This document shows, one piece after another, positions 1-6,922 of a DNA stretch of 14,255 nucleotides. A model generated the notes under the pieces. That model was not told where the DNA came from, ran no database searches, and worked only from the letters and a program-made list of their open reading frames with translations. A program made the position numbers and the translations under genes. The stretch comes from Thermodesulfatator sp. (GTDB lineage: Bacteria > Desulfobacterota > Thermodesulfobacteria > Thermodesulfobacteriales > Thermodesulfobacteriaceae): NCBI GenBank assembly GCA_003978075.1, contig QOAM01000039.1, forward strand, positions 1 through 14,255. The letters are read 5' to 3'. The first letter of the stretch is position 1. Every line of letters begins with the position of its first letter.

Positions 1-8
1 CCATCCAA

Positions 9-2230
9 TTATTTGGTAGTATCACAAATTTGTTGTTCCAGTGAGGCCATTTCGTCTCTATGAAGATGAAGTATTTTCATGAATTCAAAATGAGCCCTTG
101 CACCTTTTAAGTCAAATGAGTGAGTTTTCTCGTCAAATTCCAGTATTTCATCATTATGACTGCAAGAAATATCAAACTCTTTTCCAAATTCCTCAAGAAT
201 CGAAGCAGTTCCTGGCAAAGTTGAATTGTCTTCCAAAGACAAAGGCAATATCAGTGTTTTTGTTTTTTTAACTGTATTTCTGAGACAGAACACAGATGAT
301 ACCTCTCTGATTATGTATGGCTTGGACAATTTCTCAAATTCTTCAAAATTGATGGAAGACAGCCATATGTTGATTTCAGCCTCTGTCATCTCCTTAAACT
401 GCTTTGATGCTGGTGGGATGTGGTTCAAGGACAATTTAAGAAGCTTTATATAGTAAGCATCTAAGAAATTAGACCAAAGTTGGTTGTGATCAGCCATAGA
501 ATCTGAGAAAAAGAAAGATTAATCTACAATTATTAATATCATACATGACACACATGCATTATTTCATTAAGTCAAAACTGGTTCAACTTTTACCTAAGGA
601 AATATCATCCACTGTTAACTCAGAGAAATCGATCTGGGAATGGACTGCAGTACTTTCACACTGAAGTAGCTCTACATGTATGCCATCCAGGTTTGGAACA
701 ATGGCCCCTCTTCCTATAATCATACATGATACATGTTATAGTCCCTAGATACATTTTGTAGTTCTCACTGGGTGTTTGAATAAATATGTTCACAAAAGAA
801 AAAGAAAAGTGATTGGGAAAAGTTACTGCTGTAGAGGTAATGTAGACAAATACAGTGTATAATCTAGCAGGAGCAGTACATGTACATATAAATGACATTT
901 CCTCTAACCTGTAAAATTCCACATCTTGGGGCTTAGCTTCTTGAACAGTCTATAGTGTCGCTTGTTTCCTTTATACATATTGATGTTGTCCATCAATAAT
1001 ATTACAGGTGATGATCTGGGGCATTCTTTATTGATAATATTTTGGAAATTATCAAGTCGTTCATCTAGATGTTTTGTCCTGGAAAATTGAACATTAAATA
1101 TTGTAAAAAAATCAAGAGTTTTTTTCTTCTTCTGAAATACCTCAAACAAATGCTGAATGATTAGTGTATAAGATAAGTGTATTTGTTCCAGCAAAGGGGA
1201 AGTATAAATGGACACAATTACCACCCTACAATAGCAACAATAGTCAAACATCTCAGAGTTTTCAATTTATCTAAAGGAAAGTCAGCAATTTGAAGACTGT
1301 TTAGCATTGTCTGCTGTAGCTGGCTTTTATTGAAAGTTCTGACATCCGTGTGTTCGCTGTTGCTTTTGACTACAATAAATTCATTTCACAACTTACAGTG
1401 AATCCCAGTGGAGACTTAATCCAATAGAGTTGAGCATATTGATACATTGTTTTCCTCCTCCATAGGACATACACAGTAGACCAAATAACAGTTGAATGTC
1501 ATTGGGATACTTCTGATTTCCTAATGAAATCAAACCAGATAATGCATGACTGGCACATTTCATTTTATAGCTGTGTGTTTTCATTTTATTAACATCTGTA
1601 TCTTTCGTACTGCCAATCAAGGTTTCCAAAATGTCATTGATAAGAGGACAATCATTGGCAATTGTTGTGGCAAAGTTCAAGAATAAATGTTCATTGGTTG
1701 GCATGTCATCTCCTTGCAGATGACCACTACGAAACCCCAAATCACAACTTGTCTTGAATAATGTTAATTCATCTTTCAATTTCTTCTTTTGCTGGCTTGA
1801 AAGAATGTCATTATTCTCCTGTAACTTGGCGATTTCTTGCTGGTAGCCATTTATTAATGCAGTTAAATAGTTTTCCCTTGCCATAGCAAGACATCTGTAT
1901 CTCCTCATGATATTCTGGGCATTTCTTTTCTGCAAAAATAAATTTGATTTACTTTGTTATCTTTATTATTAATTCCAATCAGTTTTTCTGCATATAGTGC
2001 CAGTTGTTTTGCAGTCTTTATTGATGTCAGACCCTATGATTGAGTAGAAGTTGGACAGCGGTTGAAACGTTTTTGATTATAATGATGGATGTTGATGTTG
2101 CCGAGTGCTGGCCCATACAGATACAGTGAGATACATGGAATAGTATACAAACCTCTTCTTCCAAAGCCATTTGTAGATCTTCCCAAATATTCGCCATGTC
2201 TTCCTCCATTTTCGGTTTTGAGAAAGACAT
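9..2230 (-). CDS. Five-exon eukaryotic gene, uncharacterised invertebrate-type protein (possibly DUF6589-like), 464 aa after splicing
   Basis: Five exons on the minus strand join without breaking the frame: 2230-2153, 1929-1397, 1078-909, 713-594 and 502-9. The coding total is 1,395 nt, i.e. 464 aa plus TAA. All four introns (223, 318, 195 and 91 nt) are GT-AG; donors read GTTTGT, GTAAGT, GTTAGA and GTAAAA, and acceptors follow pyrimidine- or T-rich tracts. Phases match at every junction (0, 2, 1, 1). Exon 1 begins at an ATG with an in-frame TAA at 2254-2252, so it is a credible first exon. Exon 2 encodes a Lys/Glu-rich coiled-coil stretch and then a hydrophobic segment with MSYGGGKQ. Exon 3 carries LLMDNINMYKG followed by an RHYRLFK segment, and exon 5 has LPLSLEDNST. 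The DN(I/V)N-basic pattern recalls DUF6589-type proteins of animals and fungi, which may derive from transposases; this family call is from memory and uncertain. No bacterial gene would have this structure. Confidence 0.72.
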
Positions 2231-2318
2231 AGCCCTACTCCTGGGCCGGAGTTAGAGGTAAAGCCCCTTGAGCAAGGTTTTTTCTTTTATCTTCTTCAGC
2301 GCCCCTTACTTTCCATTA
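2231..2318. other. Eukaryote-bacterium junction zone
   Basis: To the left, DNA is AT-rich and spliced. To the right it becomes GC-richer, and from about 2318 it is recognisable as a bacterial transposase relic. The changeover lies between the animal start codon (2230) and the end of transposase similarity (about 2318). I cannot fix the exact base. The stretch has no gene of its own. A weak CCTTG-AG-CAAGG stem followed by six T lies at 2266-2283. The most likely cause is mis-assembly or contamination, because an intron-bearing animal gene inside a bacterial chromosome is otherwise unexpected. Confidence 0.65.
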
Positions 2319-2644
2319 GTACCAGATTTATACAGTCCCCTCAAAGGTCATCCCTTGTGTCTGACTTTTGGTTTATCCTCCTGTCCTTTGCCCTCACCTT
2401 CCGGGCGTCTATTACCACAGGAGACATCCTCAAAGAGAAAAGAACACGGCTCACCCATGAGGCCTGATTTCCTGTTTACAGACCTATCTGGGTGCCGGAA
2501 GGTGCCCCCGTTTGTTCCAACATCCGTGCGAATCCTTCTTTAGGAGTGGGGATCTTGCCTTTAACTATCCCTTTCCCTCTTTCTCTTGGGCCACAAAGAC
2601 CGTATGCTATTGCAATGAACATCCATGCCGATATATATCTCCAT
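2318..2644 (-). pseudogene. IS110-family transposase (DEDD recombinase), decayed N-terminal remnant
   Basis: A strong ribosome-binding site (AAGGAGGT, complement of 2653-2660) precedes an ATG at 2644. That frame gives MEIYIGMDVHCNSI, the classic IS110 N-terminus with the first catalytic Asp in the YIGMDVH motif. After about 2605 the similarity moves to another frame, with GKIPTPKEGFARML and GTQIGL, then a TAA at 2478-2476 where the family usually has the Glu of an ETGNQA motif, then TGNQASWVSRVL, VVIDARKVRAK and NQKSDTRDDL. A TGA follows at 2343-2341, and RGLYKS in a third frame at about 2320 is the last recognisable piece. The gene thus has two frameshifts, an internal stop and no C-terminal half, and cannot give active transposase. 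In IS110 elements the flank next to the recombinase can encode a bridge RNA; any such template here would also be relic. The right-hand loss falls at the junction with animal DNA. Confidence 0.8.
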
Positions 2645-2756
2645 AGGGCTGTACCTCCTTGTAATTTTTTGTGGCGCGACAAGCGACCACTTGGTTGCGG
2701 TATATATCTAAACCGCCCTGGAGGACAGCCTCTTTCATGGATACACTCATTGCCGC
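2645..2756. other. Upstream flank of the IS110 relic
   Basis: Non-coding. It holds the ribosome-binding site of the relic transposase (2653-2660) and a small hairpin at about 2682-2697 (GCGACC-ACTT-GGTTGC, one G-T wobble). It also has two copies of ATATATCT, at about 2632 and 2702. In IS110-group elements this side of the gene is the left end, where a bridge RNA would be templated; I cannot fold or align it, so the assignment is only positional. Confidence 0.3.
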
Positions 2757-2881
2757 AAAGTCCCCACCTGTTCCAGGATCGGAGAAAAAGTGGGGACTTT
2801 CCCGTGGAATGGGTGGGGACTTTGCCCTGGAATCAGTGGGGACTTTCCTCTGTAATCACCGGGGACTTTGGACTGGAATAC
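2757..2881 (+). repeat. Four 23-bp tandem repeats plus one inverted copy (probable insertion-sequence end)
   Basis: GTGGGGACTTT begins at 2790, 2813 and 2836, and a degenerate copy (CCGGGGACTTT) begins at 2859, so the period is exactly 23 bp. Each unit continues with a variable 4-5 nt and then a TGGAAT-like block (GTGGAAT, CTGGAAT, CTGTAAT, CTGGAAT). An inverted copy (AAAGTCCCCACC) lies at 2757-2768, with its own CTGGAAC-like block on the inner side. There are no spacers, so this is not a CRISPR array. Several IS21-family elements carry serial GTGGGGAC-type repeats at their ends as transposase-binding sites, which is the best fit I can offer. No istA/istB coding remains nearby. The repeats also differ from anything expected of the neighbouring IS110 relic. 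Confidence 0.7.
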
Positions 2882-3031
2882 GCACTCATAGTATAATCGG
2901 TAAATGCTATCCTATTAAAGACCTCCGAGAAAGATTTCTCTCCGTAGAAAACCTCATGATTTTTTCGACCCCAAGACCTTGATATTCATAGGATTCTGAT
3001 GTCGAGAAAAAGATACTTCATGCTAACTTAT
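2882..3031. other. Intergenic stretch, nothing recognised
   Basis: AT-richer non-coding sequence between the repeat array and the 3' end of the minus-strand gene at 3032. I found no clear promoter, terminator or RNA gene in it. Confidence 0.4.
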
Positions 3032-4046
3032 TCAGCCGATTTTCAGATTTCTAAAAGGAGAGAAGATCTGTTCCACCATTTGGGAGGCTTGTTGCCAGAG
3101 CTGGGGAAAGTTCTTGCGGGCCACCTCGCGGGCCTTTTCTGTGGGAAGAAGGCGGATACGGGTATCGAGCCGCTGACAATCTTCGTAAGAGAGTCCCAAA
3201 GATCCGGAAAAGGACTTCATCCCGCAGGTGAGGAAAGGGGTTTTCCGGAGAGGGTTTCAGCTCGTTTTTTTCAATAAGGCGGATGTAGATTAGACTACGA
3301 GCTGCCAAAAGGTCTTCTTCCACTGCACGTCTTTTTTCAAAGAGATAAAAGGCTGTAAGCCCATCCCCCGGAGCCGGCCACAGACCTGGATGAAGCTGAC
3401 CCCTAATGGCCAAACGCACCAAATTACGCACCCTCAAACGGTAGCCTGAAGGAGGCCTCTGAGCTAGTTCTTTAACCAGATGGAGATGGATATAGCCTGC
3501 CTCCACATAAACTCTTTGGGCGGAGAAATCTTCCAAAAGCCGGCGCAGGGCCTTAGCCCGCAGAGTGTCTCGAAAGAGAAGGCGAGAGGCATCCGCCTGG
3601 GCGAAACGCTTGATTTTTTCCACCAGGGTCTCAAAAGGAGCCGTAAGGGAAGAATAAAACTCCAGAAGGCGTCCAAAAGTCTCGTGCTCGTGCCGATAGA
3701 TCCGGGAAAGGCCGGGATCCCGAAGGATTTCTTCCGGGCTCTGTCCGGCGGCCAGACGGGCCTGAATTTCTTGAACCCCCTCCAAATAGGGTTCCACCTG
3801 AAGAACTCGCACACCCCGGACAAAGAGTTCCTGGAGCTTTGCGTAGAGGACCCGGGAATATTCTGGAAAGCCGGGTTCCGCACTCTCCAAGAAACGTTCC
3901 AAGGAGATCTGGCCGGTGAGCATGGCCTCCAGATCTGGATGCCGCGGTTCTTCCAAGACCACTGCTTCGCATCTTTGCATGAGGGCAAAGGCCTGAGGCA
4001 AAAATTCCAGGCGATGAGGGCTTAGGATGAGAAAGATTTCTCCCAT
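3032..4046 (-). pseudogene. Unrecognised conserved-looking protein, frameshifted near the 3' end
   Basis: The reading frame starts at ATG 4046 (MGEIFLILSPHRLEFLPQAF), overlapping the preceding gene's end by 25 nt. It runs as a plausible, helix-rich, soluble protein rich in Arg, Leu and Glu, for example EYSRVLYAKLQELF and RVLQVEPYLEGVQEI. Past about 3222 this frame turns into low-complexity out-of-frame text (SHRKGPRGGPQELSP). A second frame, with LSYEDCQRLDTRIRLLPTEK and AREVARKNFPQLW, looks like the true C-terminus and stops at 3032. The two frames join if one base is removed, for example from the GGG at about 3220. The joined product is about 337 aa. An open frame also extends upstream to 4154, but that part lies inside the neighbouring gene and reads as noise. 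The function is unknown. The Glu-Glu-Pro-His start region is faintly like TraB/ChaN-type proteins, but I would not name it so. A sequencing or assembly error is as likely as real decay. Confidence 0.6.
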
Positions 4047-4417
4047 TTCCCCGAAAAAATGCGGAGACTCTCCGGTAAAGATCTGCGAAAAACATACATC
4101 TGAGCCTGCAACCGACCGCCGTCTAAAAGTTCTACCTGGACTGTCTCCCGGCAATACTCGTCTTCCACCTCGTCTAGGAGGGAAATAATATCTTCTGGGA
4201 CCTCGTAGAGCTCTCCCCAGACGAGGCCTCCTTCCTGAGGGCAGGCGGCAGGATAATCCCCTAAATCATAGAGGGCGAAACCCTGCACCCGCCCCTCCCC
4301 CAAAAAATTAGCCCCCTGGAGAAGCTTGTGCAGGGGTTGCCCTTGCCGAAGCGTTCCATATACAAAGAGAACCCTCTGAGAGAGCCCCTTTTTGGTTGGA
4401 GACTTCACCCCCCTCAT
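4022..4417 (-). CDS. Gamma-glutamylcyclotransferase-like (YtfP/AIG2-type) protein
   Basis: 131 aa. Residues 20-27 give YGTLRQGQ, the glycine-rich substrate loop of the GGCT/AIG2 fold. VWGELYEV (residues 67-73) and LDEVED (81-86) follow, with Glu85 in the position of the family's catalytic glutamate (LDxxE). The length (about 115-130 aa) is right for the bacterial YtfP/YkqA branch. Family members release 5-oxoproline from gamma-glutamyl amines or peptides; the actual substrate of bacterial YtfP-type proteins is mostly unknown, so no specific reaction is claimed. The start at ATG 4417 is preceded by a weak GAAGGTG. The N-terminal ten or so residues before the beta strand are basic and not part of the fold. 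The gene overlaps the following minus-strand gene by 25 nt, so the two are probably co-transcribed. Confidence 0.85.
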   Translation of the reverse strand: MRGVKSPTKKGLSQRVLFVYGTLRQGQPLHKLLQGANFLGEGRVQGFALYDLGDYPAACPQEGGLVWGELYEVPEDIISLLDEVEDEYCRETVQVELLDGGRLQAQMYVFRRSLPESLRIFSGKWEKSFSS

Positions 4418-4448
4418 AACACCTTCGAGACCTCAAAGGGCCTTCCCG

Positions 4449-4477
4449 TTGACCTTTTCTCTTTCGTCTCTTATCTT
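4449..4477 (+). promoter_or_regulatory. Sigma-70-type promoter
   Basis: TTGACC at 4449-4454, a 17-nt spacer, then TATCTT at 4472-4477, all on the plus strand. Transcription would begin near 4484. It would serve the small ORF at 4509 and rarA downstream. It lies between the divergently oriented GGCT-like gene and rarA, a natural place for a promoter. Confidence 0.5.
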
Positions 4478-4508
4478 ACCAACAAAAAGACTTTTAGGGA
4501 GAGAAGAC

Positions 4509-4637
4509 TTGAAAGGAAGTGCCCTTCTTTTCATGTTGCTTTCCTGGAATATCATCACCGCATTGTGCACCTTTTGTTTCACCCGCATGTTTGCTGCGGG
4601 CCGCCAGGAGGGACACCGATCGCGGCGCCGGCGGTAG
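4509..4637 (+). CDS. Candidate small hydrophobic peptide (42 aa), unconfirmed
   Basis: A TTG at 4509 is preceded by AGGGAG at 4496-4501 with a 7-nt spacer, about 25 nt after the predicted transcription start. The frame gives MKGSALLFMLLSWNIITALC, then TFCFTRMFAAGRQEG and a run of Arg, ending at TAG 4635-4637. An alternative ATG at 4533 gives 34 aa. Residues about 5-24 form one hydrophobic segment, followed by a strongly basic tail, as in single-pass small membrane proteins with the positive end inside. I recognise no family. The rest of the 4418-4732 interval has no other gene. It may instead be untranslated leader of rarA. Confidence 0.3.
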   Translation: MKGSALLFMLLSWNIITALCTFCFTRMFAAGRQEGHRSRRRR

Positions 4638-4732
4638 CCCCTAAGAGAGCCAAAAGGAGTTAAAATAGTTGTGTCCTTGGCCCTGGGGAAGAGACGGAGT
4701 GCTATAAATCTGATCCGGCAGCGGAGGTAACC

Positions 4733-6043
4733 CTGTCTCCTTCCGGCCTTTTCACCCCCCAGCCGCCACTCGCGGAGAGATTGAGACCGCGGGACTTTTC
4801 CGAATTCCGGGGACAGGAGCACCTCCTGGGCCAGGGCCGGCTCCTGCGACGCATGCTGGAGAGCCGTAAGGTCTCTTCCCTAATCTTGTGGGGGCCTCCG
4901 GGCTGTGGCAAGACTACCCTGGCCCGTCTTCTAGCCCGAGAAACCGGGGCCCGACTGGTCACTCTCTCCGCGGTGGACTCCGGGGTCAAGGACCTGCGCC
5001 GGGTAGTGGAGGAAGCCCGCCGAGCGCGAGAGCAGGGCCAAAAGATCGTCCTTTTCATTGACGAGATCCATCGTTTTAACAAGGCCCAGCAGGACTTTCT
5101 GCTCCCCTATGTGGAAAACGGTACAGTGATCCTCATTGGGGCCACCACGGAAAATCCCTCCTTTTCGGTGATTGCCCCTCTCCTTTCCCGCTGCAAGACC
5201 TTGATCCTGAGACCCCTTTCCTCTAGAGATATTCGCCAGCTCCTGGAACGGGCCCTAACTGACCCGGAAAGGGGCTACGGGAAGGAGTCTGTAGAAGTGG
5301 AGCCTGAGGTGCTGGACCTTTTGGCTGAGGCGGCCCAAGGGGACGCGCGGGTAGCCTTGAATCTCCTAGAGACCTTAGTAGAGAGCACTCCTCCCGGACC
5401 CGAGGGCCGAAAGCACATCGGCCTTGCGGATCTAGAGCGGGCCCTCTTGGAAAAACCCTTGCGGCACGACCGGGCGGGAGAGGAACACTACAATCTCCTT
5501 TCGGCCTTTCACAAAAGCCTGCGCGGAAGCGACCCCGACGCCGCCCTTTACTGGCTGGCCCGGCTCTTGGAGGCCGGAGAGGATCTCCGGGTGATCCTCC
5601 GCCGCCTCCTGGCCGCAGCTTCCGAAGATGTGGGAAACGCCGACCCCTTCGCCCTAGTAGTAGCCGTAGCCGCCAAGGAGGCTTGCGAATTTCTGGGACT
5701 TCCGGAGGGGGAGCTGGCCCTGGCGCAGGCCGCGGTCTACGTGGCCTGCGCCCCTAAAAGCAACGCGGTCTATCGGGGTCTAGCCGCAGCCAAGGAGGAT
5801 GTGCGGCGTCACGGGGCCCTTCCTGTACCCCTGCACCTACGCAATCCAACAACCGCTCTGCTTCAGGCCTTGGGCTACGGCCGGGGCTACAAATACGCCC
5901 ACGACTACCCCGGAGGCTTTGTAGAACAATCATACCTCCCCGATCCCCTCCGGGACCGCCGTTACTACCAGCCCAGCGACCGAGGCCTTGAGGCTACCCT
6001 GCGCGAGAGACTTCGGAAGTGGTGGCAAGGCAAGAAGGGTTAA
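4733..6043 (+). CDS. rarA: Replication-associated recombination protein A (RarA/MgsA), AAA+ ATPase
   Basis: RarA acts at stalled replication forks. It is a clamp-loader-like AAA+ ATPase that interacts with single-strand-binding protein and DNA ends. Numbered from the CTG start: Walker A GPPGCGKTT at 54-62, Walker B VLFIDEIHRFNK near 105, sensor 1 GATTENPSF near 135, then the RarA-specific C-terminal tetramerisation domain with PLRHDRAGEEHYNLLSAFHK, YWLARLLEAGED and the closing YQPSDRGLE. Total 436 aa, normal for the family. There is no ATG in frame after the last stop (4661-4663). The family-conserved LFTPQPPLAERLRPRDF lies upstream of the only TTG (4781), and a GGAGGT at 4723-4728 sits 4 nt before CTG 4733, so CTG is the best start; TTG 4781 would cut off the conserved N-terminus. 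A promoter lies at 4449. No terminator is obvious after the stop at 6043. Confidence 0.9.
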   Translation: MSPSGLFTPQPPLAERLRPRDFSEFRGQEHLLGQGRLLRRMLESRKVSSLILWGPPGCGKTTLARLLARETGARLVTLSAVDSGVKDLRRVVEEARRAREQGQKIVLFIDEIHRFNKAQQDFLLPYVENGTVILIGATTENPSFSVIAPLLSRCKTLILRPLSSRDIRQLLERALTDPERGYGKESVEVEPEVLDLLAEAAQGDARVALNLLETLVESTPPGPEGRKHIGLADLERALLEKPLRHDRAGEEHYNLLSAFHKSLRGSDPDAALYWLARLLEAGEDLRVILRRLLAAASEDVGNADPFALVVAVAAKEACEFLGLPEGELALAQAAVYVACAPKSNAVYRGLAAAKEDVRRHGALPVPLHLRNPTTALLQALGYGRGYKYAHDYPGGFVEQSYLPDPLRDRRYYQPSDRGLEATLRERLRKWWQGKKG

Positions 6044-6270
6044 CAATGGGGTAATAGGTCTCCCCCACTTCGAAACATTTCCCTCTAAAAGCAAATAAAT
6101 TCTCCACCACCTCTCAAATACCTGTGCATACGCGGATAGTATCCTCTAACCCAAATTTGACAGTTAAACCCACCGAGCATAAAGTGGGCCTTCCCGCCCT
6201 AAAAACCCTTGAAACGTCTCTGATTTTTCTTTTTATCCCTCTTCTCCTAACTAAATCCTTAATTTGTTGC
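6044..6270. other. Intergenic stretch, nothing recognised
   Basis: AT-richer spacer between rarA and the transposase relic. An open frame begins at 6124, but its first 49 codons have no protein character before the transposase similarity starts at 6271. I see no terminator with a T-tract and no RNA gene. Confidence 0.4.
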
Positions 6271-6734
6271 TTCAAAAACAAGGATGGCTCCACTAGAACC
6301 TACCTCTACATCGTGGAGGGTAAGCGGGTTAACGGAAAAGTGCGTCAGAGGATAACCTGGGACGCCTGGAAAAGCTCCGGGAAGGGCAACTGGACAAGCT
6401 GATAGAGGGATTAACCAAGTTTTCCCGCAAACAGTGGATAGAGGCTCAGGCCCGGACTTTGGAGGCCAAATGGGCTAAGGACTTTGGTCCGGCGCTGGTC
6501 TTTCGGAGGTTATGGGAGAAGCTTGAGCTAGATCGTATTCTTCGGGATCTTCTTGCGGGGACGGAGATTTCCATAGACCTAGAGGAGGCGATTTTTGCCA
6601 TGGTGTTGAATAGGCTTTCGAAGTACAGACTACATTTTCTCAGGGGTAGTGGGAAGATCTTTCCTCGGTCGAAGGTTCGTGAGGCGGTGAGAGACAGGTG
6701 GGAGAGCCGGCGGATAGTTTGGAGCTCTACCTAA
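6271..6734 (+). pseudogene. IS1634-family transposase, decayed N-terminal remnant
   Basis: The first frame reads FKNKDGSTRTYLYIVEGKRV and NGKVRQRI, the typical beta-rich N-terminus of IS1634 transposases. At about 6352 the frame shifts: NLGRLEKLREGQLDKLIEGL, WIEAQARTLEAKWAKDFGPA, FRRLWEKLELDRILRDLL and DLEEAIFAMVLNRLS continue in the next frame to about 6621. After NRLS the family normally has a DPRSK segment leading to the catalytic DDE core. Here the frame runs into unrelated residues and stops at 6734, so the catalytic core is missing. A small deletion and a large C-terminal deletion have killed the gene. No terminal inverted repeats could be identified. The relic lies about 110 nt upstream of the dsr promoter. 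Confidence 0.75.
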
Positions 6735-6844
6735 AGCGCTTTAAAGAAAGGCCTTAATAGGCTTCAAGAGGCCATTTGGGGCCTAAAAGCGGTCCTTAAA
6801 TAGGATTTCGTCCCTTAACATTCTTTAACCTCCGGAAACTTTCC

Positions 6845-6873
6845 TTGACATTTTTAGTAAAACCCGATAGGCT
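6845..6873 (+). promoter_or_regulatory. Sigma-70-type promoter of the dsr operon
   Basis: A perfect TTGACA at 6845-6850, a 17-nt spacer and TAGGCT at 6868-6873. Transcription would start near 6880, leaving a leader of about 43 nt before dsrA. The interval 6735-6844 before it holds only the tail of transposase debris and an AGGCC/GGCCT stem near 6770. Confidence 0.6.
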
Positions 6874-6922
6874 CAAGGTACTCCGGAGTGTTAGAAAAAA
6901 TTGTATGAAGAAGGAGGTAGTG

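Noticed and set aside
2266..2283. Terminator CCTTG-AG-CAAGG plus T-tract
   Set aside because: The stem is only 4-5 bp with a two-base loop, and no gene ends just before it; it also lies in the junction zone.
2757..2881. CRISPR-like array
   Set aside because: Units abut directly with a 23-bp period and no unique spacers; one copy is inverted and no cas genes are near.
2268..2982. Plus-strand ORFs across the mobile-element debris (2268-2543, 2492-2896, 2671-2982)
   Set aside because: They run antisense to the IS110 relic or through the repeat array, and their translations have no protein-like pattern.
6845..6922. N-terminal extension of dsrA from TTG 6845
   Set aside because: This stretch overlaps the -35/-10 elements; a strong ribosome-binding site and the family start point to ATG 6923.
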